NCBI RefSeq assembly: GCF_039540405.1 | Contig: NZ_BAABEY010000001.1 | Span: forward strand, 186,001-250,000 | Source: Ravibacter arvi | Lineage (GTDB): Bacteria; Bacteroidota; Bacteroidia; Cytophagales; Spirosomataceae | DNA length: 64,000 nt | Reading direction: 5' to 3' | Part shown: one piece after another, positions 43,979-52,764 of the stretch | Position numbering within the stretch: position 1 is the stretch's first letter | Layout of the letters: each line of letters starts with the position of its first letter | Translations under genes and position numbers: made by a program | Notes under the pieces: generated by a model | Seen by the model: the letters and a program-made list of their open reading frames with translations, nothing else | Database searches by the model: none | Told to the model about the DNA's origin: nothing

Positions 43979-45037
43979 ATGACAGATTCTCCTTTGATAT
44001 CAGGCGTGCAGCAGGTGGGGATCGGGTGCAGGGACGTAGATGCAACCTGGAAATGGTACAGACAGCTATTAGGGTTTGATGTGGCGCTTTTTGACGACAG
44101 CGCAGAGGCCAAATATATGATTCGCTATACCGGCGGAAAAGTCCATAGCCGGAGGGCTTTACTGGCGCTGAACATGTCGGGCGGCGGAGGGCTGGAAATC
44201 TGGCAATTTAAAAGCCGTGAATCGGCGCCGATGCCGTTCCAACCCGTACCTGGCGACCTGGGAATTTATGCCATCAAGTTTAAATCCGCTTATGTGGACC
44301 GCTCGCATAGCTGGTTGCAAAAAAAGGCCGGTAGCGCAGTTTCGAAGCTTGTGCAGCTGCCGGGCGGGAAGGGTTTTTGGGGAGTGGATCCATTCGGGAA
44401 CAATTTCCAGGTGGTGGAAGACAACAGCTGGTTCAAGGAGGATGCACGCCCGGTAGGCGGGGTGTTGGGCGCGGTGATCGGGGTGTCCGACATGGAGGCC
44501 TCCTTGAAATTTTACCGCACTTTGCTTGGCAACCTTGAAGTGGAATACGACGAGACAGGCCACTTTGATGACCTGCCCGACGGCGCCGCATCGCGGCGTT
44601 TCCGGCGGGTAGTATTAACAAAAAAGGAAACGCCTCACGGCGCCTTCAGCCATCTCCTGGGAAATATCAGGCTGGAGCTGCTGCAGGACCTGGAACGAAA
44701 CCCGGGAAAGCTGTTTGCGGACCGTTTTTGGGGGGACTGCGGCTATATTCACCTTTGCTTTGACACCCTGGATATGAACCGCCTGAAAGAGGTGCTGGAA
44801 AACAGTGGATACCCCTTTACCGTTGACAGTGGTGAGTCTTTCGGTATGGAATCAGCGGCAGGGCGCTTTGCTTACGTGGAAGACCCGGATGGAACCCTGA
44901 TTGAGCTGGTTGAAACCCATAAACTACCGGTGCTGAAAAAGATAGGCTGGTACCTTGATCTCAGGAAACGCAAACACCAGCGGCCGCTTCCCAACTGGAT
45001 GCTCGGCCTGATGGGGCTCGGGCGCGTGAAAGACTGA
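43979..45037 (+). CDS. Two-domain VOC (glyoxalase/bleomycin-resistance) family protein
   Basis: 352 residues with two repeated VOC modules (about 8-135 and 155-310), beginning QQVGIGCRDVDATWKWYRQLLGFD and LGAVIGVSDMEASLKFYRTLLG. Likely metal ligands are in the beta-strand ends, e.g. YVEDPDGTLIELVETH. This layout occurs in extradiol dioxygenases and glyoxalase-like enzymes; the reaction here is unknown. No signal peptide. A TATCTTCA element lies at 43933-43940, 39 bases before the start, with a TTG at 22-base spacing. Confidence 0.8.
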   Translation: MTDSPLISGVQQVGIGCRDVDATWKWYRQLLGFDVALFDDSAEAKYMIRYTGGKVHSRRALLALNMSGGGGLEIWQFKSRESAPMPFQPVPGDLGIYAIKFKSAYVDRSHSWLQKKAGSAVSKLVQLPGGKGFWGVDPFGNNFQVVEDNSWFKEDARPVGGVLGAVIGVSDMEASLKFYRTLLGNLEVEYDETGHFDDLPDGAASRRFRRVVLTKKETPHGAFSHLLGNIRLELLQDLERNPGKLFADRFWGDCGYIHLCFDTLDMNRLKEVLENSGYPFTVDSGESFGMESAAGRFAYVEDPDGTLIELVETHKLPVLKKIGWYLDLRKRKHQRPLPNWMLGLMGLGRVKD

Positions 45038-45052
45038 TAAACACCCAGACGT

Positions 45053-45078
45053 CCGCCGGCTTTTTTCAAGGCCGGCGG
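45053..45078 (+). terminator. Hairpin after the VOC gene
   Basis: CCGCCGGC (45053-45060) pairs with GCCGGCGG (45071-45078) around a TTTTTTCAAG loop, 16 bases after the VOC stop. There is no T-run after the stem; what follows is C-rich. Confidence 0.5.
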
Positions 45079-45083
45079 CCCCC

Positions 45084-45139
45084 CCTCATCCCTCATCCCT
45101 CAAACCTCACCCCTGATCCCCCAAACCTCACCCCCTCCT
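45084..45139. repeat. Heptamer tract (CCTCAYC type), eight units
   Basis: Eight 7-mers in exact phase: CCTCATC twice, CCTCAAA, CCTCACC, CCTGATC, CCCCAAA, CCTCACC, CCCTCCT. The tract runs into the convergent acyltransferase gene and encodes part of its last four codons and stop. Confidence 0.75.
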
Positions 45140-46096
45140 GAACTGGTTCCCCAGCCACGCCAGCGCCGGCATCGCTATAAAAAAGATAATTCCCCAGTAA
45201 AACGAGGTGAGGCTTCCGAGAATGATCGCCAGTATTCCGATGATCAGGGGATAGGTATACATCAGGGCTCCGAAAAGAACAGAGTCGAAAAATACCGTAT
45301 TTTCCGTTTTCGCCAGGATGCGTTTATAGTACAGCCTGTAGAGCGGCCGGTGCAGGGCTCTTCCGAACGCTCCGGCCAGGGAAAGCAGCGGCTGCGACCC
45401 TCTTTGCGGAAGATGTCTTTTTAATGCGTCAGGGTCCGGCACGCCCGTTTCCGTTTCCAGAATAGTACCTTTCATTCGTTCGGTCAGGAGGAGATTGAAG
45501 GCCCGGAGCCATTTTTCCTGCTGGGCGGGGTCCTCCCGGATGGTATCGATCCGGATAGGCTCGCCGAAATGAACCCAGGCGTCCTTGTTGGCGCCCCTGT
45601 AGTGTTCGTAAGTAAGGCCAGTCGGCACGACTTCCATAGCGGGCTGCGGGTTTTCCCCGAACCAGGTTTGCCAGGCGAGACGACCGGTTCCTTTTGCGAG
45701 CGGACGAAGATTCCATTCATTTGCCGCAACACCCTCCGAGAAAATAACGATACAAGCGTTCTCCCGGAACATCTGCCGCACCTGCCGGAAAGATTCATCG
45801 TTCTTTTTCAGGTGCTCCCTTCCTCCTTCAGTACCTCTGTAGGCGGGGATCAGGTTAATGCGCCGTAGCCACCTGGCCACCGCTGGCTTGCGGAATACGT
45901 CGGCCCGGGTGAACGTATGAATAGGTTGTGAGAGGTAAATACCCAGCACTACAGCGTCAAAAAAGGAACCGGAGTGATTGGATGCGAGTAGGAGAGGGCG
46001 GTCGGACGGCGTGTTTCGGAGATTGGTGACCCGCACATTTTTTAAAAAAAGCCTGATTGCCAGCCGGCAAAGAAAGCGAGAATATAAGTAGAACAA
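45128..46096 (-). CDS. PlsC-like 1-acylglycerol-3-phosphate acyltransferase family protein
   Basis: 322 residues if started at the TTG at 46096; the open frame continues to 46333 but would cross the divergent neighbour. The acyltransferase motif is NHSGSFFD, His-x5-Asp spacing as in many Bacteroidota PlsC relatives instead of the classic HX4D. Motif II-like YRGTEGGREHL and IVIFSEGVAANEW follow. The C-terminal 60 residues hold two membrane segments. Role: acyl transfer to a lysolipid or related acceptor. A TACTTTAG element at 46130-46123 supports the short start. The gene's end overlaps a heptamer tract. Confidence 0.78.
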   Translation of the reverse strand: MFYLYSRFLCRLAIRLFLKNVRVTNLRNTPSDRPLLLASNHSGSFFDAVVLGIYLSQPIHTFTRADVFRKPAVARWLRRINLIPAYRGTEGGREHLKKNDESFRQVRQMFRENACIVIFSEGVAANEWNLRPLAKGTGRLAWQTWFGENPQPAMEVVPTGLTYEHYRGANKDAWVHFGEPIRIDTIREDPAQQEKWLRAFNLLLTERMKGTILETETGVPDPDALKRHLPQRGSQPLLSLAGAFGRALHRPLYRLYYKRILAKTENTVFFDSVLFGALMYTYPLIIGILAIILGSLTSFYWGIIFFIAMPALAWLGNQFRRG

Positions 46097-46223
46097 AACT
46101 TTTGTTGTATTTTTATAGAGTGCTAAAGTAACGCAAATTGTTGAATTTCCGATGGCCGGCTGATGCAGATTTACAGGCCGGTTCAGGCACAGAAAAACAA
46201 TTGTCAATATTACTTTTATTGCT

Positions 46224-49200
46224 TTGAAACTGAAAATTCTGTCATGGTTGGTTGCGGTGGTCTTCGGATTGCTGGTCGGGTGTAACAAGTCGGTTGACCT
46301 TCCGGAAGAAATTGACCGGGAGCTGGCTACCATACCGGAGGAGATAGACTATACGCTGCATGTAAAGCCAATTTTGTCCGACCGGTGCTTTGCGTGTCAC
46401 GGGCCGGATCAGAACAAAAGACAAGGTGGGTTGAGGCTGGATGTTTCGGAAGTAGCCTTCGGGAAAAATGAAGAGAGCGGACTGACCGCTATTGTCCCGG
46501 GGAATTCTGTTAAAAGTGAGCTGGTGGCGAGAATCCTGACCGACGACCCGGAGAAAATGATGCCCACGCCGGAGTCTCACCTGACGCTTAGCGCCCAGGA
46601 AAAAGCGATTCTCATACGGTGGATTGAACAGGGGGCCGTCTACAAACCGCACTGGGCTTTTGTAAAAGTTCAGGAACCTGAAATCCCGGAAAACCGGGAT
46701 AAATCCTGGGCAAAGAACGACCTCGACCGGTTTATTCTGGCCGGCATGGAGAAAGCGGGTCTGAAGCCTGCACCAGAGGCTGACAAGACTACCCTTCTGC
46801 GACGCGTGTATCTCGACCTTACCGGCCTGCCGCCGTCAGTAGAAGAAGTGGATGCATTTTTAGCAGACGCAAGTCCGGAGGCCTATGAAAAAGTAGTTGA
46901 TAGGTTACTGGCGTCAAAGCACTATGGAGAGCACCGGGCTGTTCCCTGGCTGGACCTGGCCCGCTATGCGGATACGCACGGCTACCAGGACGACGGTCCG
47001 AGGACGATGTGGCCTTACCGCGACTGGGTGATCAGGGCGTTTAATGAAAATATGCCTTTCGACCGTTTTGTGACCTGGCAGCTCGCAGGTGATCTTTTGC
47101 CGAACCCGGACCGTGAGATGATGCTCGCTACCGCTTTCAATCGTAACCATCAGCAAAGCCAGGAAGGGGGAATTGTACCGGAAGAGTACCGGAACGAGTA
47201 TGTATCGGACCGGGTGAACACGTTTGGTGCGGCTTTTCTGGGCCTGACAACCGAATGTGCGCGCTGTCATGATCATAAGTATGACCCGTTCAGCCAGAAG
47301 GACTACTTTTCGCTTTATGCCTTCTTTAACAACAATAATGAAAACGGACAGATTCCCTATAACGGCGAAGCCAGCCCTACAATTGTAATGCCCTCCCCGG
47401 AAGCCGAGGTCCACCTGCGGCGCCTCACGCAGGCCAAGCTCGATGCTGCAATCATCCGGAATGAAACGCGAAGGACGGCGGGAGCGGTTTTTGAAAAGTG
47501 GCTGAAAGAAATACCGAGGCAAAAAGACTCGCTGATTTCCATGTCGGATAAGCTCGTGGGGTATTACCGTTTCGACGATACCACCGGAAGGGTGTTGCTG
47601 AACACCGCCCTGATGAAGGATACAGCGCGGGTAGAAGGCGAGGACAGCCTGGCCAGGGCGTCGATCAGGAAGGGGAAATTCGGTAGTTCACGGTACATAT
47701 TCGGCGAAAACGCCATCAACTTCCCGAAACCGGTCGGGTGGTATGAACGGAATGAGCCTTTTACGGTCAGCATCTGGCTGAAGCTCCACAGCGATCAGAC
47801 TGTCGGATCCCTGATCCACAAATCGAACGGTGTTTTTAATGGGTACCGCGGTTGGAATGTATTCAGAGAGGCAGACGGTACTTTCAGGTTCACACTCAGC
47901 AACGTATGGCCGGAGAACTCGATTGAGCTGGCTTCGGAAGAAAAGGTTCCTTTAAACCAGTGGGTCCACCTGGTGGTATCGTACGATGGATTAAGCAGGG
48001 CGAGCGGCGCCAGGATGTACCTCAACGGGCAGGAAATGAAGGTCTACCGGATGAACGACCATTTGAACCAGAGCCTTTTGTACGGGAAAAAGCAATCCAA
48101 CTGGGGGGAGAGCACCATGCGGATCGGCCGGCTGGCCGACCAGTATACCAAGGACTTCGAGGTTGACGAGCTTCGGATTTATTCCCGGCGTCTCAATCCT
48201 TTGGAAGTAAAATCATTGTACACGCAGAAGGACGAAGTGCTTTGGGCAGTGCGGAATAATACACCGGAAACCAGGGAGCAGCTTTATACTTATTTCCTCG
48301 ATAACTACCATCCGCGTTATCGTGCAGCGCTTGACAGCGCCCGGGCGGCAATCGGCAAAGAAACCCAAATCCTTGACCAGCAGCCCGATGTAATGGTCAT
48401 GAAAGAACGCAAGTATCCGCGGAAGACTTTCCTTTTGAAGCGCGGTGTTTATGATGCGCCTGACTATGAAGTGAAGGCCGAAACGCCCGAACAATTGTTC
48501 CCGATGCCTGCTGATTTGCCCAAAAACCGGCTCGGGCTTGCGCAATGGCTGCTGCACCCCGACAACCCGCTTTTTGTACGCGTAACAGTCAATCGCTTTT
48601 GGCAAAATACATTCGGGCGCGGACTGGTGAGAACGACAGCTGATTTCGGGAACCAGGGCGAGCTGCCTTCGCACCCGGAGCTTCTCGACTGGCTCTCGGT
48701 CTGGTTCAGAAAATCGGGATGGGATGTGAAAGCGCTCGAAAAAATGATGGTGACTTCGGCAACTTACCGGCAGTCATCGGTTGCAGGAGGAAATGAGCTT
48801 CAAAAAGATCCGGAAAACAAGCTGTATACGCGTAGCCAGTCGGGTAGAGTGAGTGCAGAGCAGGCCCGGGACAATGCGTTGGCTTCCAGTGGATTGCTGG
48901 TTCGGTCCGTAGGCGGACCCGGTGTATATCCCTATCAGCCTGACGGTATCTGGGAAGCCCTTGCCACGCGTAACGCCGTGAAATATGTGCGCAGCACCGG
49001 CGACAGCCTCTACCGGAGAAGCATGTACACTTATTGGAAGCGGAGCGCACCGCCGCCTATGATGCTGAACTTTGATGCTTCGGAAAGGCACTTTTGCAGT
49101 GTCAAGCGACAAAAAACAAGTACCCCGCTCCAGGCGCTGGTCACGCTGAATGACCCGCAGTTTGTAGAAGCTGCCAGGATGCTCGCACAGAAAGCAATGG

Positions 49201-49469
49201 AGGCAAATCCTGCAGGGACCGATGCCGTGCTGCAGTATTTTTTCAAGAGTGTAGTGAGCAGGAAAGCCACGAATGCTGAACTGGATGTCCTCCGGAGGCT
49301 CTACCAGGAGGAGGAGGCTGATTTCAGGGCCAATCCGCTTAAATGCAAGGCGCTGCTTGCAGTCGGTGACGCCGGGCTGAACAAAAAGCTTTCTGCCCCG
49401 CAACTGGCTGCCTACAGTGTGGTGGCGAGTACCGTCATGAATTTTGATGAGGTTTTGATCAAGCGATAG
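46224..49469 (+). CDS. PSD1/DUF1549-DUF1553 cytochrome c-like lipoprotein with LamG domain, TTG start
   Basis: 1081 residues. The only plausible start is TTG, giving MKLKILSWLVAVVFGLLVGC, a lipoprotein signal with Cys20. A single heme-c site follows (RCFACHGPD, Cys55/Cys58/His59), typical of the planctomycete cytochrome C domain. Then come DUF1549 (NDLDRFILAGMEKAGLKPAPEA... RHDHKYDPF-like stretch), a LamG/concanavalin domain (about 520-680), and DUF1553 near the end (NRLGLAQWLLHPDNPLFVRV, SERHFCSVKRQ.ST.LQALVTLNDPQFVEA). Normally a DUF1501 protein is encoded next to it; here uridine kinase follows instead. Function unproven. Confidence 0.85.
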   Translation: MKLKILSWLVAVVFGLLVGCNKSVDLPEEIDRELATIPEEIDYTLHVKPILSDRCFACHGPDQNKRQGGLRLDVSEVAFGKNEESGLTAIVPGNSVKSELVARILTDDPEKMMPTPESHLTLSAQEKAILIRWIEQGAVYKPHWAFVKVQEPEIPENRDKSWAKNDLDRFILAGMEKAGLKPAPEADKTTLLRRVYLDLTGLPPSVEEVDAFLADASPEAYEKVVDRLLASKHYGEHRAVPWLDLARYADTHGYQDDGPRTMWPYRDWVIRAFNENMPFDRFVTWQLAGDLLPNPDREMMLATAFNRNHQQSQEGGIVPEEYRNEYVSDRVNTFGAAFLGLTTECARCHDHKYDPFSQKDYFSLYAFFNNNNENGQIPYNGEASPTIVMPSPEAEVHLRRLTQAKLDAAIIRNETRRTAGAVFEKWLKEIPRQKDSLISMSDKLVGYYRFDDTTGRVLLNTALMKDTARVEGEDSLARASIRKGKFGSSRYIFGENAINFPKPVGWYERNEPFTVSIWLKLHSDQTVGSLIHKSNGVFNGYRGWNVFREADGTFRFTLSNVWPENSIELASEEKVPLNQWVHLVVSYDGLSRASGARMYLNGQEMKVYRMNDHLNQSLLYGKKQSNWGESTMRIGRLADQYTKDFEVDELRIYSRRLNPLEVKSLYTQKDEVLWAVRNNTPETREQLYTYFLDNYHPRYRAALDSARAAIGKETQILDQQPDVMVMKERKYPRKTFLLKRGVYDAPDYEVKAETPEQLFPMPADLPKNRLGLAQWLLHPDNPLFVRVTVNRFWQNTFGRGLVRTTADFGNQGELPSHPELLDWLSVWFRKSGWDVKALEKMMVTSATYRQSSVAGGNELQKDPENKLYTRSQSGRVSAEQARDNALASSGLLVRSVGGPGVYPYQPDGIWEALATRNAVKYVRSTGDSLYRRSMYTYWKRSAPPPMMLNFDASERHFCSVKRQKTSTPLQALVTLNDPQFVEAARMLAQKAMEANPAGTDAVLQYFFKSVVSRKATNAELDVLRRLYQEEEADFRANPLKCKALLAVGDAGLNKKLSAPQLAAYSVVASTVMNFDEVLIKR

Positions 49470-49533
49470 CGGTTATTAACGCGTTTTTCTAACTTGCGGC
49501 CCGAAATCAAATGTGCCGGTCAGTGGCAAGATT

Positions 49534-50184
49534 ATGAGTGAGCATTACAAGCCCTTTGTGGTGGGGATTACTGGCGGAAGTGCGTCCGGTAAGACTTTTT
49601 TTATGGAAAAGCTGATAGAAGCGCTGCCGGAGAAAGGAGTCTGCCGCATTTCTCAGGATGACTATTACAAGCCCATTCACCTGATTCCCAAGGATATCAA
49701 CGGGGTCGAAAATTTTGACCTGCCCGAGACGATTGATTACGAACTGTTTGCAGCGCATATTGCCGCCCTGAAAAGGGGAGAGGCGGTAGAGCAGAAGGAA
49801 TATACCTTTAACAAGCCCGGGGCCGTTGCGAAAATAATCCGGTTGGAACCCAGGCCTGTTATCATCGTAGAAGGATTGTTTATCTATTATTACCCGGAAG
49901 TCGCCCGACAGATTGATCTCAAGATTTTTGTGGATGCCAAGGAGCATGTCAAAATTAAAAGAAGGATCGTAAGGGACAACGATCTTCGGGGCTATGATCT
50001 TGCGGACGTGCTCTACCGTTGGGAAAACCACGTGGCGCCGACTTACGATATGTTTATTAAACCCCTGCGTGCAGTGGCTGATATTGTCGTGAATAACAAC
50101 ACCAGCTTTAATGCTGCACTGGATGTCGTTTCAGCGTACATTACTCAGAAAATTAACCAAGGGGAGGGGCGTAATATTGATTGA
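49534..50184 (+). CDS. udk: Uridine kinase (uridine/cytidine kinase family)
   Basis: 216 residues from the ATG giving MSEHYKPFVVGITGGSASGKT; the P-loop GGSASGKT is at about 14-21. The DDYYKP and VENFDLPETIDYELF segments, the VEGLFIYYYPEV stretch, and RRIVRDNDLRGYDL (Walker/lid region) match the udk/phosphoribulokinase superfamily. It phosphorylates uridine and cytidine for nucleotide salvage. A start seven codons earlier (MPVSGKI) is open. The gene's 3' end is followed immediately by repeat array C. Confidence 0.85.
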   Translation: MSEHYKPFVVGITGGSASGKTFFMEKLIEALPEKGVCRISQDDYYKPIHLIPKDINGVENFDLPETIDYELFAAHIAALKRGEAVEQKEYTFNKPGAVAKIIRLEPRPVIIVEGLFIYYYPEVARQIDLKIFVDAKEHVKIKRRIVRDNDLRGYDLADVLYRWENHVAPTYDMFIKPLRAVADIVVNNNTSFNAALDVVSAYITQKINQGEGRNID

Positions 50185-50194
50185 AGTGAAGGTC

Positions 50195-51160
50195 CTTCAT
50201 CCCGACCGCAGCGGAGGGATCTCCCGGTCCCCGTACCCGGTCCCTTTCAGAGGATTTTTTATAGCAACAGGAGATCCTTCGACTCCACTACGTTCCGCTC
50301 AGGATGACCCTTCGGCAGATGCGCTACCATTGACCACAACAGGTTTGGCGCCGCTCCCCCCGGAGGGTCATCCCGACCGCAGCCGAGGGATCTCCCGGTC
50401 CTCGGACCCAATCCTTTAAATAGGATTTTTCTAACAACAGGAGATCCTTCGGCTCCACTACGTTCCGCTCAGGATGACCCTCCGGCAGATGCGCTATTAT
50501 TGACAACACTAAGGAGGGGCGCGCCGACCGGACGGTCATCCCGAGCGCAGCCGAGGGATCTCCCGGTCCTCGTACCCAATCCTTTAAATAGGATTTTTCT
50601 AACAACAGGAGATCCTTCGGCTCCACTACGTTCCGCTCAGGATGACCATCCGGAAGATGCGCTACTATTGATAATACTACGGATGGGCGCGCCGTCCGGA
50701 CGGTCATTCCGAGCGGAGCCGAGGAATCTCCCGCTCCCCGGGCTCAATCCTTTAAATGGGGTTTTTCTAACAACAGGAGATCCTTCGACTCCACTACGTT
50801 CCGCTCAGGATGACCCTCCGGCAGACGCGCTATTATTGACAATACTACGGATGGGCGCGCCGTCCGGACGGTCATTCCGAGCGGAGCCGAGGAATCTCCC
50901 GGTCCCCGTACCCAATCCTTTAAATAGGATTTTTCTAACAACAGGAGATCCTTCGACTCCACTACGTTCCGCTCAGGATGACCCTTCGGCAGATGCGCTA
51001 CTATTGATAATACTACGGATGGCCGCGCCGTCCGGACGGTTATTCCGAGCGGAGCCGAGGGATCTCCCGCTCCCCGTACCCAATCCCTTTCAGAGGACTT
51101 TTTTATAGCAACAGGAGATCCTTCGACTCCGCTGCGCTCCGCTTCAGGATGACCGTCCGG
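50195..51160. repeat. Repeat array C: six tandem palindromic units of 168 bp
   Basis: Units begin at about 50198, then 50366, 50534, 50702, 50870 and 51038: five successive steps of exactly or almost exactly 168. Each has a left arm (TCATCCCGAGCGCAGCCGAGG), a loop with AATCCTTTAAATAGGATTTT, and a right arm (AGGAGATCCTTCGACTCC...CAGGATGACC). Linkers with GCGCTATTATTGACAACAC follow. The units are the reverse complement of those in array A. Because 168 is divisible by three, long artificial open frames run through the array on both strands. It starts directly after the udk stop codon. Confidence 0.92.
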
Positions 51161-51180
51161 GCGGTAGCCTCCGGCTACTA

Positions 51181-51266
51181 TTGACTTCCACTAACAACAT
51201 CTATTTGTCATTTCTATTCCAAGGTGTTTTGGTAAAAAACTTCTTTCCAGGAATGACCGGCGGCAG
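51181..51266. repeat. End module of repeat array C (inverted relative to array A)
   Basis: AACAACATCTATTTGTC, CAAGGTGTTTTGG and AAAAAACTTCTTTCC, then GGAATGACCGG, in order: the reverse complement of the 18737-18815 module with small changes. It ends about 20 bp before the TPR gene stop. Confidence 0.75.
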
Positions 51267-51284
51267 GCGACAATGGCGTTTTAC

Positions 51285-52688
51285 CTACTTCGTTTTGTAT
51301 TGCTCGATGATGCGGAAGAGTGCTTTCTGTTTCTCAAGATCGGGAAAGAATTCATACAACTGAATATGCGCATCGTAGTCGAGCGTGAGCGCGATTTCCA
51401 GGTGGAGCAGGGCTTCCCGGTATTCACCTGTCTGGATCAGGTAGGCTGCGGCACGATAATACAGGTCGGCTTCGTCCGGCATGTCGTCGATGGCGGCCTG
51501 GATCAGCTCGAGCGCACGGCCATGATTTCCCTGCTCAAAAAGGGCATAGGACCATTTCAACCATACCTCGGGATTGGAGGGTTCAATTTCAACTGACTTT
51601 TCAAAGGCTTCTAATGATGACGCCATGTTGCCCAGCTTGAATTCCATTTCGGCAAGCGCCAGCCAATAGTCCGGGTTTAATTCCGAAACATTTATTGCAC
51701 GGCGGATAAAACCTACGGCTTCGTACCAGCGACCCATTTCACCCATACAAATGCCAAGGCCAAACCAGCCGTCATCCCACTGTTCATCGAGCTTAACAGC
51801 TTTCCGGTAGTAGTCGATTGCATTTTCCAGTTTGCCCAGCTTTTCGTAGCAGGTGCCGAGACAGCAATAGGTCTCCGGCTGCGGCCCTTCGGCTTCGATT
51901 ACTTTAAGATAATTGGGAACAGCCAGGTCAAATGCCTGCATGTTCATATAAGAGTTCCCCAGGTTGAAATAGGCCGAAGCAAAATCCTCTTTAATCAGCG
52001 TGGCGTACTCATAGGCATGGACCGCGTCTTCGTACTTTTCCAGTTTGCTGAAAGCGATCCCGAGGTTGTACCAGGCGAGGTAGGAAAACGGGTCCCGGTC
52101 CACAAGTTCCTGGTAGTAGTCAAGATGGGTTTCCAGCTTTCCGACCAGGTCCAGGCAGTGGGCCAGCTCATAAAGAGCGGGCTCGTTGTTGAGGTTGATG
52201 GCTACCGATTTTTTGTAGAATTCGATCGCCTCTTCATATTTTTCCCAATTTTGATAGGCTTGTCCCAATTGGTAAAAAACTTCATCCAGATCGGCGGAGC
52301 TGTTCAGAAGTTCTCTGAGAATCGAGACAGCCGATTCGTATTCGCCCATCAGGTTAAAAATCGTGGCCTGGGTGAGCAGGGTATCGGTGTCGCCGGGGTG
52401 GAATAGCGATGCCCGCTCCAGTATTTCAATTGCGGCATCAAAGTCGTTCCTGTTGGCAAGCAGATTGGCTTTGCCATGCATTAATGTCAAAGAATAGGGG
52501 TATTCTTCAAGACCTATCTCACAAACCTTGAACGCTTTTATTAAATCTTCTTTATTCAGGTAATGTTCCAGCGCTTTTTCGTAAACGTCCAGCTCAAAGA
52601 ATGATTTTTCATTCGTTTGGATCATTCTTTCAAAACGTCGGAATGTCTCTTTTAAAAAATCTTTACGTTCGTCAAACTCCTGACTCAT
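51285..52688 (-). CDS. Tetratricopeptide-repeat protein
   Basis: 467 residues, no signal peptide, so cytoplasmic. At least ten TPR units run through it, e.g. EEAIEFYKKSVAINLNNEPA, KYEDAVHAYEYATLIKEDFA, KLENAIDYYRKAVKLDEQWD and GRALELIQAAIDDMPDEADLY. The first about 35 residues are charged helix (RKDFLKETFRRFERMIQTNE). TPR proteins are scaffolds for protein contacts; no partner is evident. Preceded by an AT-rich 75-bp gap and followed by array C. Confidence 0.88.
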   Translation of the reverse strand: MSQEFDERKDFLKETFRRFERMIQTNEKSFFELDVYEKALEHYLNKEDLIKAFKVCEIGLEEYPYSLTLMHGKANLLANRNDFDAAIEILERASLFHPGDTDTLLTQATIFNLMGEYESAVSILRELLNSSADLDEVFYQLGQAYQNWEKYEEAIEFYKKSVAINLNNEPALYELAHCLDLVGKLETHLDYYQELVDRDPFSYLAWYNLGIAFSKLEKYEDAVHAYEYATLIKEDFASAYFNLGNSYMNMQAFDLAVPNYLKVIEAEGPQPETYCCLGTCYEKLGKLENAIDYYRKAVKLDEQWDDGWFGLGICMGEMGRWYEAVGFIRRAINVSELNPDYWLALAEMEFKLGNMASSLEAFEKSVEIEPSNPEVWLKWSYALFEQGNHGRALELIQAAIDDMPDEADLYYRAAAYLIQTGEYREALLHLEIALTLDYDAHIQLYEFFPDLEKQKALFRIIEQYKTK

Positions 52689-52764
52689 TTTGTAAAAGAT
52701 TTATGTTTCGCCCCTCAAAAAATAAAATAGAGGGTTTAGAAAGTTAGAGAGTTTTAGATTAAAA

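Noticed and set aside
50500..51108. A 202-codon open frame on the plus strand, and companions on the other strand
   Set aside because: It lies wholly within repeat array C; the frame stays open because the unit is 168 bp, a multiple of three. The translation is a repeated PSGRSFRAEPRNLP-like sequence with no domain.
52725..52760. Another repeat tract (TTTAGAAAG, TTAGAGAG, TTTTAG)
   Set aside because: It is purine-rich and loosely repetitive but does not hold a constant 7- or 8-base phase, unlike the heptamer tracts.
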